Origin: Methyloversatilis discipulorum
GTDB taxonomy: Bacteria > Pseudomonadota > Gammaproteobacteria > Burkholderiales > Rhodocyclaceae
Direction: 5' to 3'
NCBI RefSeq assembly: GCF_000527135.1
Contig: NZ_AZUP01000001.1
Coordinates: forward strand, 434,001-498,000
Length of the DNA stretch: 64,000 nt
Below the pieces are notes generated by a model. It saw nothing but the letters and a program-made list of their open reading frames with translations. It made no database searches and was not told the origin of the DNA. Numbering within the stretch: the first letter of the stretch is position 1; every line of letters begins with the position of its first letter. Positions 27,052 through 36,338 of the stretch are shown here, one piece after another. Both the position numbers and the translations under genes were made by a program.

Positions 27052-28932
27052 ATGACCCAGGCCAATCAAGAGCCGAAAGCCCTTGCGCCGCTGATGCTTG
27101 CCGCACTCGGCGTGGTGTTCGGCGACATCGGTACCAGCCCGCTCTACGCCTTCAAGGAAGCCTTCGCCGGATCACACGGACTGCCGCTGTCGGAGGCCAA
27201 TGTGCTGGCCACGCTGTCGGCGCTGTTCTGGGCGGTCACGCTGATCATTTCGTTCAAGTACGTGTTCATCGTGCTGCGCTTCGACAACGAGGGCGAAGGC
27301 GGCGCGCTGGCGCTGGCTTCGCTGGCGCAGCGTTCGGCGCGCACCGGCGTACGTCGCCGCGTTGCAGCGGTCACCGCGGCTGGCGTGTTCGCCGCCGCGA
27401 TGTTCTATGGTGACGCAGTGATCACGCCGGCCATTTCGGTGCTGTCGGCGGTCGAGGGCATTGCCGTGGTGACGCCCACCCTGGAGCACTGGATCGAACC
27501 GATCACCATCGTCATCCTGGTCCTGCTGTTCTGTGTGCAGCGCACCGGTACGGCTGTCGTCGGGCGTTTTTTCGGGCCGATCACCATCGTCTGGTTCGCC
27601 GTGCTGGCGCTGCTGGGTGCATCGAGCATCGCGCAGACGCCCGAGGTGTTGCGTGCGCTGAATCCGGCCTACGCCGTCTCGTTCGCGATCGACAAGCCGG
27701 GGCAGGCCTTCCTGCTGCTCGGTGCGGTCTTCCTTGCGCTGACCGGCGGCGAGGCGCTGTATGCCGATATGGGTCATTTCGGCCGGCGCCCGGTCCGTCT
27801 GGCCTGGAACTTCATCGTGTCGCCGGCGCTGCTGATCAACTACTTCGGTCAGGGCGCACTGGTGCTGCGGGCGTCGGAGGCGGTCAGCAATCCTTTCTTC
27901 ATGCTGGCGCCCGAGGGCTGGCGGCTGCCGCTGGTTGGTCTGGCGACGATGGCCACCGTGATCGCGTCGCAGGCGACCATCTCCGGCGCCTTCTCGATCA
28001 CTGCCCAGGCGACCCGCCTCGGTTACCTGCCGCGCCTGCGCCAGCTGCATACCTCGGACACCGAGCGCGGGCAGGTCTACATCCCGGCAGTGAACTGGAT
28101 GATGCTGGTCGTGGTGGTCGTGCTGGTGCTCGAGTTCGATACGTCGAGCGAGCTGGCGGCGGCCTACGGCATTGCCGTGTCCGGCGTCATGATCATCACG
28201 ACGCTGCTGATGCTGTTCATCACGACCATGTCGCAGCGTCGCCTGAAGACCCTGCTGCTCGCCGTGCTTGGCGTCTTCCTGCTGGTCGAGATGCTGTTCT
28301 TCGCCTCCAACCTGACCAAGTTCATGGCCGGCGGCTGGCTGCCCATGCTGCTCGGCGGTGCGCTGTTCACGATGCTCACGACGTGGAAGCGGGGCACCGC
28401 GCTGATCACCCGCGAACGCCGGCGCATCAACATCCCGATGGCCGACTTCATCGGCGGACCGCCGCTGGACGTGCCGCGCGTGCCGGGTACGGCGATCTAC
28501 CTCACGTCCGATACCGAAACCGTGCCCAGTGCGCTGTTCCACAATCTGAAGCACTTCAAGGTGCTGCACGAGCGCGTGTTCTTCCTGCACGTGATGATCG
28601 AGGACGTGCCGCGCGTGCCCGACATCGACCGCATCGAAGTGCACAAGCTCGGTGGCGAGCACTACACGGTGGAGGCGCGCTACGGCTTTCGCGAGGAACC
28701 GGACATTCCGAAGGCGCTCGCTGCGCTGGCCGATCTGGGCCTCGAACTGGAGCCGATGAGCACCACCTATTTCGTCGCGCGGGCGACTGTGGTCGAAGGG
28801 CAGGGCGACGACCTGCAGTCGTGGCGGCGTGCGCTGTTCGGCTGGATGATGCGGCAGTCGGAAGGGCCGGCGAACTACTTCCACCTGCCACCCAATCAGG
28901 TGGTCGAGTTGGGGACGCAGATCAGTCTCTGA
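27052..28932 (+). CDS. kup: Kup-type potassium uptake protein
   Basis: A 626-residue inner-membrane K+/H+ symporter, close to the 622-residue E. coli Kup. About twelve transmembrane segments fill residues 15-430, starting with the hallmark LGVVFGDIGTSPLYAFKEAF, and a ~190-residue cytosolic C-terminal domain follows. GEALYADMGHFG in TM6-7 and the FDNEGEGGALAL loop are also family signatures. ATG 27052 was chosen because the hallmark then lies at residue 18 as in relatives; an in-frame ATG at 26959 would add 31 unlikely residues. No operon partner: cytochrome b561 follows after 140 bp. Confidence 0.96.
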   Translation: MTQANQEPKALAPLMLAALGVVFGDIGTSPLYAFKEAFAGSHGLPLSEANVLATLSALFWAVTLIISFKYVFIVLRFDNEGEGGALALASLAQRSARTGVRRRVAAVTAAGVFAAAMFYGDAVITPAISVLSAVEGIAVVTPTLEHWIEPITIVILVLLFCVQRTGTAVVGRFFGPITIVWFAVLALLGASSIAQTPEVLRALNPAYAVSFAIDKPGQAFLLLGAVFLALTGGEALYADMGHFGRRPVRLAWNFIVSPALLINYFGQGALVLRASEAVSNPFFMLAPEGWRLPLVGLATMATVIASQATISGAFSITAQATRLGYLPRLRQLHTSDTERGQVYIPAVNWMMLVVVVVLVLEFDTSSELAAAYGIAVSGVMIITTLLMLFITTMSQRRLKTLLLAVLGVFLLVEMLFFASNLTKFMAGGWLPMLLGGALFTMLTTWKRGTALITRERRRINIPMADFIGGPPLDVPRVPGTAIYLTSDTETVPSALFHNLKHFKVLHERVFFLHVMIEDVPRVPDIDRIEVHKLGGEHYTVEARYGFREEPDIPKALAALADLGLELEPMSTTYFVARATVVEGQGDDLQSWRRALFGWMMRQSEGPANYFHLPPNQVVELGTQISL

Positions 28933-29072
28933 ACGGCTGGCGTGGCCGCGGGCAATTTTCCCGGCCGCACCGGCCGGGGCTTCCGCCGGAACTGCGACGC
29001 ACCGACAATGCCGAACCTCGCGGAGGCCGACGCGCCTCCAGCCTGCTTCACCCCTCGCACAGGAAAACAACG

Positions 29073-29597
29073 ATGCGCTACACCCGCACCGCGATGTCGC
29101 TGCACTGGCTGATCGCGCTGATGCTGTTCGGCATGTTTGCATTCGGCCTCTACATGGTCGAACTGCCGTTGTCGCCGCAGAAGCTGAAGTTCTACTCGTA
29201 TCACAAGTGGGCCGGCGTCACCGTGTTCCTGCTGGTGCTCGCGCGCCTCGCCTGGCGCATCACGCACCGGCCGCCCGCACTGCCGGCCGGCATACCGGCC
29301 TGGCAGGTGACGGCGGCCAAGGCCGGCCATCATCTGCTCTATCTGCTGATGGTGATCGTGCCGCTGTCCGGCTGGCTGATGAGTTCGGCCAAGGGCTTCC
29401 AGACCGTCTGGTTCGGCGTGCTGCCGCTGCCCGATCTGCTGTCCAAGGACGAGGCGCTGGGCGAGGCGCTGCTGCTGACGCACCGGCTGCTGAACTGGTT
29501 CTTCATGCTGGTGGTGGCGGGCCACGTGGTGGCCGCGCTGAAGCATCACTTCATCGATCGCGACGGGCTGCTGTCGCGCATGCTGCCCGGGCGCTGA
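29073..29597 (+). CDS. Cytochrome b561 family protein
   Basis: A 174-residue di-haem b membrane protein with four transmembrane helices. Haem-ligand histidines are seen in the family positions: SLHWLIALM (helix 1), SYHKWAGV (helix 2), GHHLLYLLM (helix 3) and AGHVVAALKHHF (helix 4). CybB-type proteins pass electrons from quinol to periplasmic acceptors such as superoxide; the partner here is unknown. AGGAAAACAACG precedes the ATG. Its stop directly abuts the stop of the convergent rhodanese gene. Confidence 0.93.
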   Translation: MRYTRTAMSLHWLIALMLFGMFAFGLYMVELPLSPQKLKFYSYHKWAGVTVFLLVLARLAWRITHRPPALPAGIPAWQVTAAKAGHHLLYLLMVIVPLSGWLMSSAKGFQTVWFGVLPLPDLLSKDEALGEALLLTHRLLNWFFMLVVAGHVVAALKHHFIDRDGLLSRMLPGR

Positions 29598-30182
29598 TCA
29601 GCGCGCGCCGGCCGGCAGCCAGACCTGTGCCGGGTCGAGCGCGTAGCTCCACGGCAGGCCCGCATTCTTCCAGCCATTGACGGTGCGCTTGCCGCGCTCG
29701 GCACCGCTGTCCGCGGTGTCGCCCTCGAAACCGTCGATCACCGTCCATACGCGGGTGAAACCGGCCGCGGCCAGCGCATTGACTGCGCGCGCCGTGCGGT
29801 CGCCGGAGCGGCAGATAAGCACGATGTCGGCGTTGCGGTCCAGTCCCTTCGCTTGCAGGCGCTGCTCGACCGAGCGGATGAATTCAGGGTTCTTGTGCAG
29901 CGTGAAGCGGCGCGACTTGGTGTCGAAGTGGTCGAAGTCGACCAGCATGAAGGGCACGTTGGCATCCATGCCTGCCGGTACGCCGACATAGCTCACCTCG
30001 GCCTGGGTGCGCACGTCGAGGAAGAGCGTGCCGCCGGGGTTGTCGCTCAGCATGCGGTGCGCCTCGGCCGAGGTCAGATAGCGGTCCAGCACCGTGCGCT
30101 TGTCCGGCGGCACGGCGGCGGGATCGATGGCGTAGGCGCTGCTGCATGCGCACAGCGCGAGTGCAAGGAAGATTGATCGCAT
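29598..30182 (-). CDS. Periplasmic rhodanese-like protein
   Basis: A 194-residue exported protein with an N-terminal signal peptide (MRSIFLALALCACSSAYA) and one rhodanese domain (about 40-180). The active-site loop is CRSGDR, keeping the catalytic Cys, and LFLDVRTQAEV is the usual CH2A-like strand. Its likely role is sulfur transfer or binding in the periplasm; it lacks a fused partner. A Cys in ALCACSS could be read as a weak lipobox, but signal peptidase I cleavage after AYA is more likely. The HK gene lies 45 bp upstream on the same strand. Confidence 0.9.
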   Translation of the reverse strand: MRSIFLALALCACSSAYAIDPAAVPPDKRTVLDRYLTSAEAHRMLSDNPGGTLFLDVRTQAEVSYVGVPAGMDANVPFMLVDFDHFDTKSRRFTLHKNPEFIRSVEQRLQAKGLDRNADIVLICRSGDRTARAVNALAAAGFTRVWTVIDGFEGDTADSGAERGKRTVNGWKNAGLPWSYALDPAQVWLPAGAR

Positions 30183-30227
30183 CGAGGACTCCTTTGCGGT
30201 GGATCGCCGCGCAGGACGGGGCGACGA

Positions 30228-32843
30228 TCAGGCCACGCTGAGGCGCGGCTTGCCACGCAGTCGACTGCGTAGCGGGCGGTCGAGTTCTGCCAGACGCGCG
30301 GTCAGCGTGTCCATCAGCTTGTCGCGCGACACCGATTTGGCGACAAAGCAGCTCGCCCCGGCGTCCATCGCGGCGCGCTGCCAGGCCGGGTCCTCGATGC
30401 CGGACAGCATCACGATGACCAGCTTGTCGGCGCTGTAGTGTTCGCGCAGCGCCTTGCAGGTGGCGACGCCGTCCATGCCCTGCATCAGGCCGTCGAGCAG
30501 CAGCACGTGCGGGCATTGCTGGCCCACCATCAACAGCGCCTGCTCGCCGCTCTCCGCCTCGCGGATGTGCGTGCAGCCGGCGCCTTCGAGCGAGCGACGC
30601 ATCAGGAAGCGTTCCGCCTCGTCGTCGTCGACGATCAGGATGTCCAGCGCGTCCGGCAGTGCGCCCTGCGCGCCTTCGCTGTCCAGACTGCATTCGAGTA
30701 CGCGGCGCGCTGACTCGAGCTGCATGCGGCTGGCGATCGGCACCAGCGTGGTGGCCAGTGCCCAGTCCTTTTCCAGCGCGGCCGCTTCGAGGCGACGCAT
30801 CGTGTCGTGCAGGTCGAAGGCCTGCGCATGCACGGCCAGCGACTTCAGTGTGTGGGCGGCGCGGCGCAGCGTGTTCTCGTCGCGCTCGCGCAGCGCTTCC
30901 TGCATGGCCAGCACGTTGCGCTGCGACTCCTTCTCGTACAGCGCGGCGAAGCGGGCGCGGTCCTGCTGGTTGATCGCGTCGATCGAGATCGACTGCGTAC
31001 CGGACACGGCATTGTCCGGCAGCCACTTGCGCACGATGGCGTACAGGTCGTCCTCGCGGAAGGGCTTGGCCAGGTAGTCGTCCATGCCGGCGGCGATGCA
31101 GTTCTCGCGGTCGCCGTCGTTGGCGCCGGCGGTCAGCGCGATCAGCGGCGTGGCCGGCAGGCCGACCAGGCGTTCGCGGTCGCGGATGCGTTCGCAGGCC
31201 TCGAAGCCGTCCATGCCGGGCATCTGGCAGTCCATCAGCACGAGGTCGAAGCGGGCGTGCTCAAGCTCCTGCAGCGCCTGGCGACCGTCGCGCGCCAGCG
31301 TGCAGCGCAGACCGAAGGCCTCCAGCATGTGGGACGCGACTTCGGCATTGACCGGGCTGTCCTCGACCAGCAGCACGCTGCCGGACAGGCGCGGCAAGGT
31401 GGGCAGCGACAGGCTGTTCTGCGCTTCCTCGATGCCGGTCGATACCACCTTGCACGGCAGCGACAGCGTGAAGGTGGAGCCTATGCCCTGGGCGCTGCGC
31501 AGCGTGACCGAGCCGCCGAGCATTTCGGCCAGCTGGCGCGAAATCGCCAGACCGAGGCCGGTGCCGCCGAAGCGGCGCGAGGCGGTGTTGTCGGCCTGGG
31601 CGAAGGCGTCGAAGATGCGTGCCTGGTCGTCGTGGGCGATGCCGATGCCGGTATCGCGCACCGACATGACCATGCGCACCGAACCGCTGGTCGGGCGGTC
31701 GTGCAGCATCAGGTCGTCGTCCATCGAGTGCGCGCGCAGCGTGACGAACACGCCGCCGTGGTCGGTGAACTTGATGGCGTTGCCGATCAGGTTGACGGCG
31801 ATCTGGCGCAGGCGACCGGGGTCGCCCTCGATCCGCCCGGGCACCGCGTCGTCGACGTCGAGTGCCAGCGTCAGGTTCTTTTCGCGTGCCTGCGCGCCGA
31901 GTAGCTCGGTCACTTCGCGCAGCGTGCGCCGCGGGTCGAATTCGCTGCGCACGAGATCGAAGCGGCCGGCTTCGATCTTCGACAGGTCGAGGATGTCGTT
32001 CAGCAGATCGAGCAGGTTTTCGCCGGAGCGGTACAGCGTTTCGAGGTAGCGCCGCTGCTCGCCGTTCAGTTCGCTGCGCAGCAGCAGCTGCGCCATGCCC
32101 AGCACGCCATTCATCGGTGTGCGGATTTCGTGGCTCATGTTCGCCAGGAACTGGCTCTTCGCCTGGTTGGCCTGTTCGGCGTTCTCCTTCGCCTCCTCGT
32201 TCTCCTGCGCCACCTTGGCGTGGTGCAGGCGCAGCCGTATGAACTCCGCCGTATTGCGCTGGAAGCGACGTGCATTGACCACGGCGATCATCAGGAACAG
32301 CAGGATGAAGCCGCCCAGCACTTCGCGTTCGGGTTCGGGCGAGCGCAGATAGAAATAGGCGGTGGGGAGCAGTGTGGGCAGCGCCATGCACAGATAGGCC
32401 TTCCACATGCCGGTCAGCGAGAACAGCCCGACCGCGGAAACGGCCACCAGGCACAGCGGCACCACCATTTCGTAGGGATGTCCCGGCGGCGGCATCAGGA
32501 ACACGCCGAGCGATCCCCAGGCCGAGCCGGCGACGAGCACGCCGAGCATGAACAGCCACTTCCAGATCAGCGTTTCGTTGATGCCCGGCGACACGTGGCG
32601 CCAGGCCAGGATGAGGCCGTAGCGGCCGACGTTCACGACCACCATCGCCACCAGCCAGATGCTGAGTGCGCGCGGATCGACGATGTTGTGCAGCACGCCC
32701 CAGATCAGGCTGGCCAGCACGATGGCCATCAGCAGCGTGAAGGGTGTCAGGCGATAGGCGAGCGCCACCAGCTCCGCCTCGACCTGGCGTTCAGTGGCTT
32801 CATTGCGCGGTGTGGTGCCGTGTGACAGAAGAGTGGTAGGCAT
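30228..32843 (-). CDS. Hybrid histidine kinase with REC, Hpt and second REC domain
   Basis: An 871-residue membrane kinase. Residues 30-190 hold about six or seven hydrophobic segments with no large periplasmic loop, followed by a coiled-coil ([17 protein letters not shown]), HisKA with His238 in [12 protein letters not shown], an HATPase with GTGLGLAIS, a first REC ([14 protein letters not shown]), an Hpt with [13 protein letters not shown] and a second REC whose acceptor region reads [13 protein letters not shown]. The order HK-REC-Hpt-REC packs a full phosphorelay into one chain. No output domain is attached and no separate regulator gene is adjacent, so the c-di-GMP REC-GGDEF proteins in the window are possible but unproven targets. 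Confidence 0.93.
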   Translation of the reverse strand: MPTTLLSHGTTPRNEATERQVEAELVALAYRLTPFTLLMAIVLASLIWGVLHNIVDPRALSIWLVAMVVVNVGRYGLILAWRHVSPGINETLIWKWLFMLGVLVAGSAWGSLGVFLMPPPGHPYEMVVPLCLVAVSAVGLFSLTGMWKAYLCMALPTLLPTAYFYLRSPEPEREVLGGFILLFLMIAVVNARRFQRNTAEFIRLRLHHAKVAQENEEAKENAEQANQAKSQFLANMSHEIRTPMNGVLGMAQLLLRSELNGEQRRYLETLYRSGENLLDLLNDILDLSKIEAGRFDLVRSEFDPRRTLREVTELLGAQAREKNLTLALDVDDAVPGRIEGDPGRLRQIAVNLIGNAIKFTDHGGVFVTLRAHSMDDDLMLHDRPTSGSVRMVMSVRDTGIGIAHDDQARIFDAFAQADNTASRRFGGTGLGLAISRQLAEMLGGSVTLRSAQGIGSTFTLSLPCKVVSTGIEEAQNSLSLPTLPRLSGSVLLVEDSPVNAEVASHMLEAFGLRCTLARDGRQALQELEHARFDLVLMDCQMPGMDGFEACERIRDRERLVGLPATPLIALTAGANDGDRENCIAAGMDDYLAKPFREDDLYAIVRKWLPDNAVSGTQSISIDAINQQDRARFAALYEKESQRNVLAMQEALRERDENTLRRAAHTLKSLAVHAQAFDLHDTMRRLEAAALEKDWALATTLVPIASRMQLESARRVLECSLDSEGAQGALPDALDILIVDDDEAERFLMRRSLEGAGCTHIREAESGEQALLMVGQQCPHVLLLDGLMQGMDGVATCKALREHYSADKLVIVMLSGIEDPAWQRAAMDAGASCFVAKSVSRDKLMDTLTARLAELDRPLRSRLRGKPRLSVA

Positions 32844-32957
32844 GACCGGCTCAGCTCGCAGGGCAGTCGGCCATGAGGCCCAATGAAAAGGAGTATTTCC
32901 GGTTCACGACTGTGGGCACGGTTTCTTTAACCGGCCGGCCGTGGCGGCGCGCCCGGC

Positions 32958-33587
32958 TCACTGGCCGTAGCTCCCGAACTTGACCAGCACGCGCGCCATC
33001 TCCGCGTCGTCGATCAGCCGCGGCGTGCCGATCTGCAGCGCCCGCCAATACTGTTCGCACAGGGTTTCGAACTCGACCGCCAGCGCCACCGCCTGCGGCA
33101 CATCGCGGCCGAACACCAGCATGCCGTGATTGGCCATCAGGCAGGCGCAGCGGCCGTCCAGTGCTTCGATCACCGCGTCGGACAGCGCCTGTTCGCCGAA
33201 GGTGGCGTAGCGCGCGCAGCGCACGGTGGCGCCACCGAAGCGCGCAATCATGTAATGGAAGGACGGAATGTCTGCACCGACGCAGGCGAGCGCGGTGGCG
33301 AAGGGGGCATGCGTGTGCACGACTGCACCGGCTTCGGGCCGGGCCTGATAGATGTCGCGATGGATGCGCCATTCCGAGGAGGGCTTGAGCCTGCCTGCGA
33401 AACCGCCGTCCTGGTCGACCAGAACCATGTCGTCCGGCGTGCACGCATCCGGTTCGAGTCCGCTCGGTGTGATCAGGAATGCGGTGCCGCGGCGCGCACT
33501 GACATTGCCAGCCGCACCGCGGTTCAGTCCGCACGCTTCCAACCGGCGAGCCGCAGAATGCACGTCGGCGCCGCTGACCTCAGTCAT
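32958..33587 (-). CDS. Class II aldolase/adducin family protein
   Basis: A 209-residue zinc aldolase of the FucA/AraD/MtnB superfamily. Metal and catalytic residues are in AAGNVSAR, PSSEWRIHRDIYQ (with catalytic Glu), VVHTHAPFATAL (HxH) and MANHGMLVFG. Candidates are L-fuculose-phosphate aldolase, MtnB dehydratase, or the 5-deoxyribulose-phosphate/methylthioribulose-phosphate aldolase (Ald2) of the DHAP shunt. As it lies downstream of mtnA on the same strand, a role in processing the MtnA product is favoured. MtnB usually has a somewhat different zinc motif context, so Ald2-like activity is at least as likely. Confidence 0.85.
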   Translation of the reverse strand: MTEVSGADVHSAARRLEACGLNRGAAGNVSARRGTAFLITPSGLEPDACTPDDMVLVDQDGGFAGRLKPSSEWRIHRDIYQARPEAGAVVHTHAPFATALACVGADIPSFHYMIARFGGATVRCARYATFGEQALSDAVIEALDGRCACLMANHGMLVFGRDVPQAVALAVEFETLCEQYWRALQIGTPRLIDDAEMARVLVKFGSYGQ

Positions 33588-33706
33588 CAGGGTGTGCCCC
33601 TGTATTGTGGAGTGCCGCCGATTATCCCCAACGCGCCACGGATTACAAGCGTGTCCACGTTAAACGTTGACGATCCGTCAGTGGTTTCGCCCTATCGTCG
33701 GCCGGA

Positions 33707-33735
33707 AACCCTTTGCGGATAAGGGTTCTATTTTT
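33707..33735 (+). terminator. Hairpin with T-run on the plus strand, between aldolase and mtnA
   Basis: AACCCTT (33707-33713) pairs with AAGGGTT (33721-33727) and is followed by CTATTTTT. The T-run is on the plus strand, opposite to the genes on both sides, so it could stop antisense transcription. On the minus strand the same hairpin follows mtnA by 40 bp but without a U-tract. Confidence 0.45.
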
Positions 33736-33766
33736 CTCGAAACAACATTAACTTCTGTGGATGAAG

Positions 33767-34807
33767 TCAGGTCGCGAACTGTTTCGGGGTTTGCCCGGCC
33801 GCACAGTCGATCGGGCCGCGCTCGGTCACGATGGCGGTGAGCAGTGCCGCAGGCGTCACGTCGAAGGCCGGATTGGCGACAGCGCGGCTGGCGTCGAGCA
33901 CCGTGACGCCACCCTCGGCGCCGCGCACCACGCGCACCTCGTCGCCGCTGCGCTCCTCGATCGGAATCGCGTCGCCGTCGACGCAGGCCAGGTCTATGGT
34001 CGACCACGGCGCGGCGACCCAGAACGGCAGCGCGTGCGCGCGTGCGGCCAGCGCCTTCAGATAGCTGCCCACCTTGTTCGCGGTGTCGCCATTCGCCGCG
34101 ATGCGGTCGGCGCCGATCACCACCGCGTCGACGCGCCCTTCACGCATCAGCTGTCCGGCCGCGTTGTCGGCGATCACCGTGTGCGGCACGCCGGCGCGCG
34201 CCAGTTCCCAGGCGGTCAGCAGGCCCTGGTTACGCGGCCGCGTTTCCGACACCCACACGTGGATGTCCAGCCCCGCCTGCTGCGCGAGATAGATGCCGGA
34301 CAGCGCGGTGCCCCAGCCGGTGGTGGCCAGCCAGCCGGCGTTGCAGTGGGTCATCAGATTGATGCGACCGGATGCGGGCAGCGCGCGGATCAGCGCCAGC
34401 GTGTGCTCGCCGATCGCGCGGTTGGCGGCGCGGTCCTCGTCGCAGATCGCCAGCGCCTCGCGCCAGGCTGCTTCGGCGCGCGCGGACGGCGCGAACGACC
34501 GCACTGCGCGGGCGACACGATCGAGCGCCCAGGCCAGGTTGACCGCGGTCGGCCGGGTCGCGGCGAGCATGCGCTGCGCGGCGTCTAGCGCCGCGTCGTC
34601 TGCCGCCTCGCGCAGCGCCAGCGCCAGACCGAAGGCACCGACGGCACCGATCAGCGGCGCGCCGCGCACCTGCATCGAGGCGATCGCGTGGGCCGCCTTT
34701 GCGGCGGTGTCGAGGCGCAATTCGTGTTCGGCGAAGGGCAGGCGGGTCTGGTCGAGGATGTGGAGCACATCGTTGTCGATGCGCAGCGGACTGGGGGTGT
34801 CGGTCAT
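33767..34807 (-). CDS. mtnA: S-methyl-5-thioribose-1-phosphate isomerase
   Basis: A 346-residue enzyme converting methylthioribose-1-phosphate to methylthioribulose-1-phosphate in methionine salvage. Diagnostic motifs are MQVRGAPLIGAVGAFG, the catalytic Cys in THCNAGWLAT and the catalytic Asp in VIGADRIAANGDTANKVGSY. The C-terminal IEERSGDEV is also typical of MtnA and separates it from eIF2B-like paralogues. It is divergent from a methionine aminotransferase gene, with only 66 bp between, and upstream of a class II aldolase, so three methionine-salvage-type activities cluster here. No MTA phosphorylase, nucleosidase or MtnK gene is in the window. Confidence 0.95.
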   Translation of the reverse strand: MTDTPSPLRIDNDVLHILDQTRLPFAEHELRLDTAAKAAHAIASMQVRGAPLIGAVGAFGLALALREAADDAALDAAQRMLAATRPTAVNLAWALDRVARAVRSFAPSARAEAAWREALAICDEDRAANRAIGEHTLALIRALPASGRINLMTHCNAGWLATTGWGTALSGIYLAQQAGLDIHVWVSETRPRNQGLLTAWELARAGVPHTVIADNAAGQLMREGRVDAVVIGADRIAANGDTANKVGSYLKALAARAHALPFWVAAPWSTIDLACVDGDAIPIEERSGDEVRVVRGAEGGVTVLDASRAVANPAFDVTPAALLTAIVTERGPIDCAAGQTPKQFAT

Positions 34808-34873
34808 GGAGCGGGGCGGGCGTACCGTATTGCGTCGGGGCCTGAAGCATAATCCGCCCTCCAAGCCAGAGCG

Positions 34874-36040
34874 ATGTCTGCCATGCAGGATTACAGCGGC
34901 CACGTGCCGTCCAAGCTGCCCGACGTGGGCACCACGATATTCACCGTCATTTCGCGCGAAGCCGCCGAACTGGGCGCGCTGAACCTGTCGCAGGGCTTTC
35001 CCGACTTCACTGCCGGGCCGGAACTGTTCGACGCGGTGGCGCGGCACATGCACGCCGGCCACAACCAGTATTCGCCGATGGCCGGCCAGCCGGCGCTGCG
35101 CGCAGCGGTATCCGCCAAGATGGCCGCGGTGTATGGCGCGCAGTACGACCCGGAGACCGAAATCACCATCACCGCCGGAGCCACTCAGGCCGTCTACACC
35201 GCGATCACCGCGCTGGCCGGGCCGGGCGACGAGGTGATCATTTTCGAGCCGGCCTTCGACAGCTATCTGCCGGGCATCCGGCTGGCGGGTGCGACGCCGG
35301 TATTTGTCCGGCTGGAGGCGCCGCACTTCCTGCCGAACTGGGACACAGTCGCACGCGCGATCACGCCGCGCACCCGGCTCATCATCACCAACACGCCGCA
35401 CAACCCGACCGGCGCCGCCTGGTCGCTCGACGACCAGCGCCGGCTGGCCGCGCTGTGCGACGATCGTGACATCCTGGTCATTTCGGACGAGGTGTACGAA
35501 CACATCATGTTCGACGGCCGCGAACACGCCAGCGCCTGCCGCGTGCCGGAACTGGCGGCGCGCACTCTGCTGGTGTCCAGCTTCGGCAAGACCTTCCATG
35601 TGACTGGCTGGAAGGTCGGCTTCGTCTGCGCGCCGCCGTCGCTGACCGCCGAATTCCGCCGCGTGCACCAGTTCAACGTGTTCGCCGTGAACACGCCCTG
35701 CCAGCTCGGCCTGGCTGACTACATGGCCGACGCTTCGCGCTATCTCGACCTCGGCGCCTTCTACCAGAAGAAGCGCGATGACTTCCGTGCCCGCATGGCC
35801 AGCTCGCGCTTCGAACTGCTGGACTGCGCCGGCACCTATTTCCAGCTCGCCCGCTACGACGCGATCAGCGACGAGCCGGACGCCGTGTTCGTACGCCGGC
35901 TGATGCGCGAAGCCGGCGTGGCCACCATACCGGTGTCCGCCTTCCACCACGATGGCTTCGACGCGAAGCTCATCCGTTTCTGCTTCGCCAAGAGCGAAGC
36001 GCTCATCGAGCAGGCGTGCGAGCGCCTGTGCGCCTACTGA
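34874..36040 (+). CDS. Methionine aminotransferase (YbdL/MtnE type, class I PLP)
   Basis: A 388-residue PLP-dependent aminotransferase of fold type I. The PLP lysine is in SSFGKTFHVTGWKVG, the cofactor-binding Asn in ITNTPHNPTGAAW and Asp in ISDEVYEHIMF. The N-terminus PSKLPDVGTTIFTVIS and GALNLSQGFPDF are characteristic of YbdL, which prefers methionine, and kynurenine/glutamine transaminase. In methionine salvage it would convert 2-oxo-4-methylthiobutyrate to methionine, consistent with mtnA next door on the other strand. ATG 34874 is used; a second ATG lies 9 bp on. Confidence 0.88.
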   Translation: MSAMQDYSGHVPSKLPDVGTTIFTVISREAAELGALNLSQGFPDFTAGPELFDAVARHMHAGHNQYSPMAGQPALRAAVSAKMAAVYGAQYDPETEITITAGATQAVYTAITALAGPGDEVIIFEPAFDSYLPGIRLAGATPVFVRLEAPHFLPNWDTVARAITPRTRLIITNTPHNPTGAAWSLDDQRRLAALCDDRDILVISDEVYEHIMFDGREHASACRVPELAARTLLVSSFGKTFHVTGWKVGFVCAPPSLTAEFRRVHQFNVFAVNTPCQLGLADYMADASRYLDLGAFYQKKRDDFRARMASSRFELLDCAGTYFQLARYDAISDEPDAVFVRRLMREAGVATIPVSAFHHDGFDAKLIRFCFAKSEALIEQACERLCAY

Positions 36041-36045
36041 AAGTG

Positions 36046-36261
36046 ATGATGGAAAACGTCGATTTCGAATTGCGGGGCGAATACGTTGCCCTGTGCGACC
36101 TGCTGAAGATTGCCGGTGTCGTCACCAGCGGTGGCGAAGGCAAGGCCCGTGTCGATGCCGGTGGCGCGATGGTGGACGGCCAGCCGGAATCGCGTCGTAC
36201 CGCCAAGATCCGCGCCGGTCAGGTGGTGGAGTGCGATGGCGTGCGGATTGCCGTTCGGTGA
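36046..36261 (+). CDS. S4-domain RNA-binding protein (YbcJ type)
   Basis: A 71-residue protein made of a single S4 domain: FELRGEYVALCDLLKIAGVV, then GGAMVDGQPESRRTAKIRAGQVV, the classic S4 core with the VDG-x-x-x-x-x-R turn. E. coli YbcJ is of this size and binds RNA, likely linked to ribosome assembly. It starts 5 bp after the aminotransferase stop; two ATG codons in a row (36046 and 36049) are possible starts, preceded by AAAGTG. Likely co-transcribed with the aminotransferase. Confidence 0.88.
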   Translation: MMENVDFELRGEYVALCDLLKIAGVVTSGGEGKARVDAGGAMVDGQPESRRTAKIRAGQVVECDGVRIAVR

Positions 36262-36268
36262 ACGGCAG

Positions 36269-36338
36269 CTTCAAGCTGCAAGATTCAAGGTGCAAGAGGC
36301 CGCGCTTCTACTTGCCGCTTGAGTCTTGCGTCTTGCGG
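36269..36338. repeat. Inverted array of CAAG/CTTG heptads at the hpnE 3' end
   Basis: Four consecutive 7-mers ending CAAG (TTCAAG, CTGCAAG, ATTCAAG, GTGCAAG; 36269-36296) face four consecutive 7-mers beginning CTTG (36311-36338) across a 14-base loop. The two arms can pair imperfectly. The right arm encodes the last ~9 residues of HpnE and the left arm lies beyond its stop, so the element could act as terminator or RNA stabiliser between the convergent S4 and hpnE genes. Confidence 0.7.

Noticed and set aside
36269..36338. CRISPR-like array.
   Set aside because: Units are 7 bp without spacers and in two opposite orientations; no cas genes nearby.
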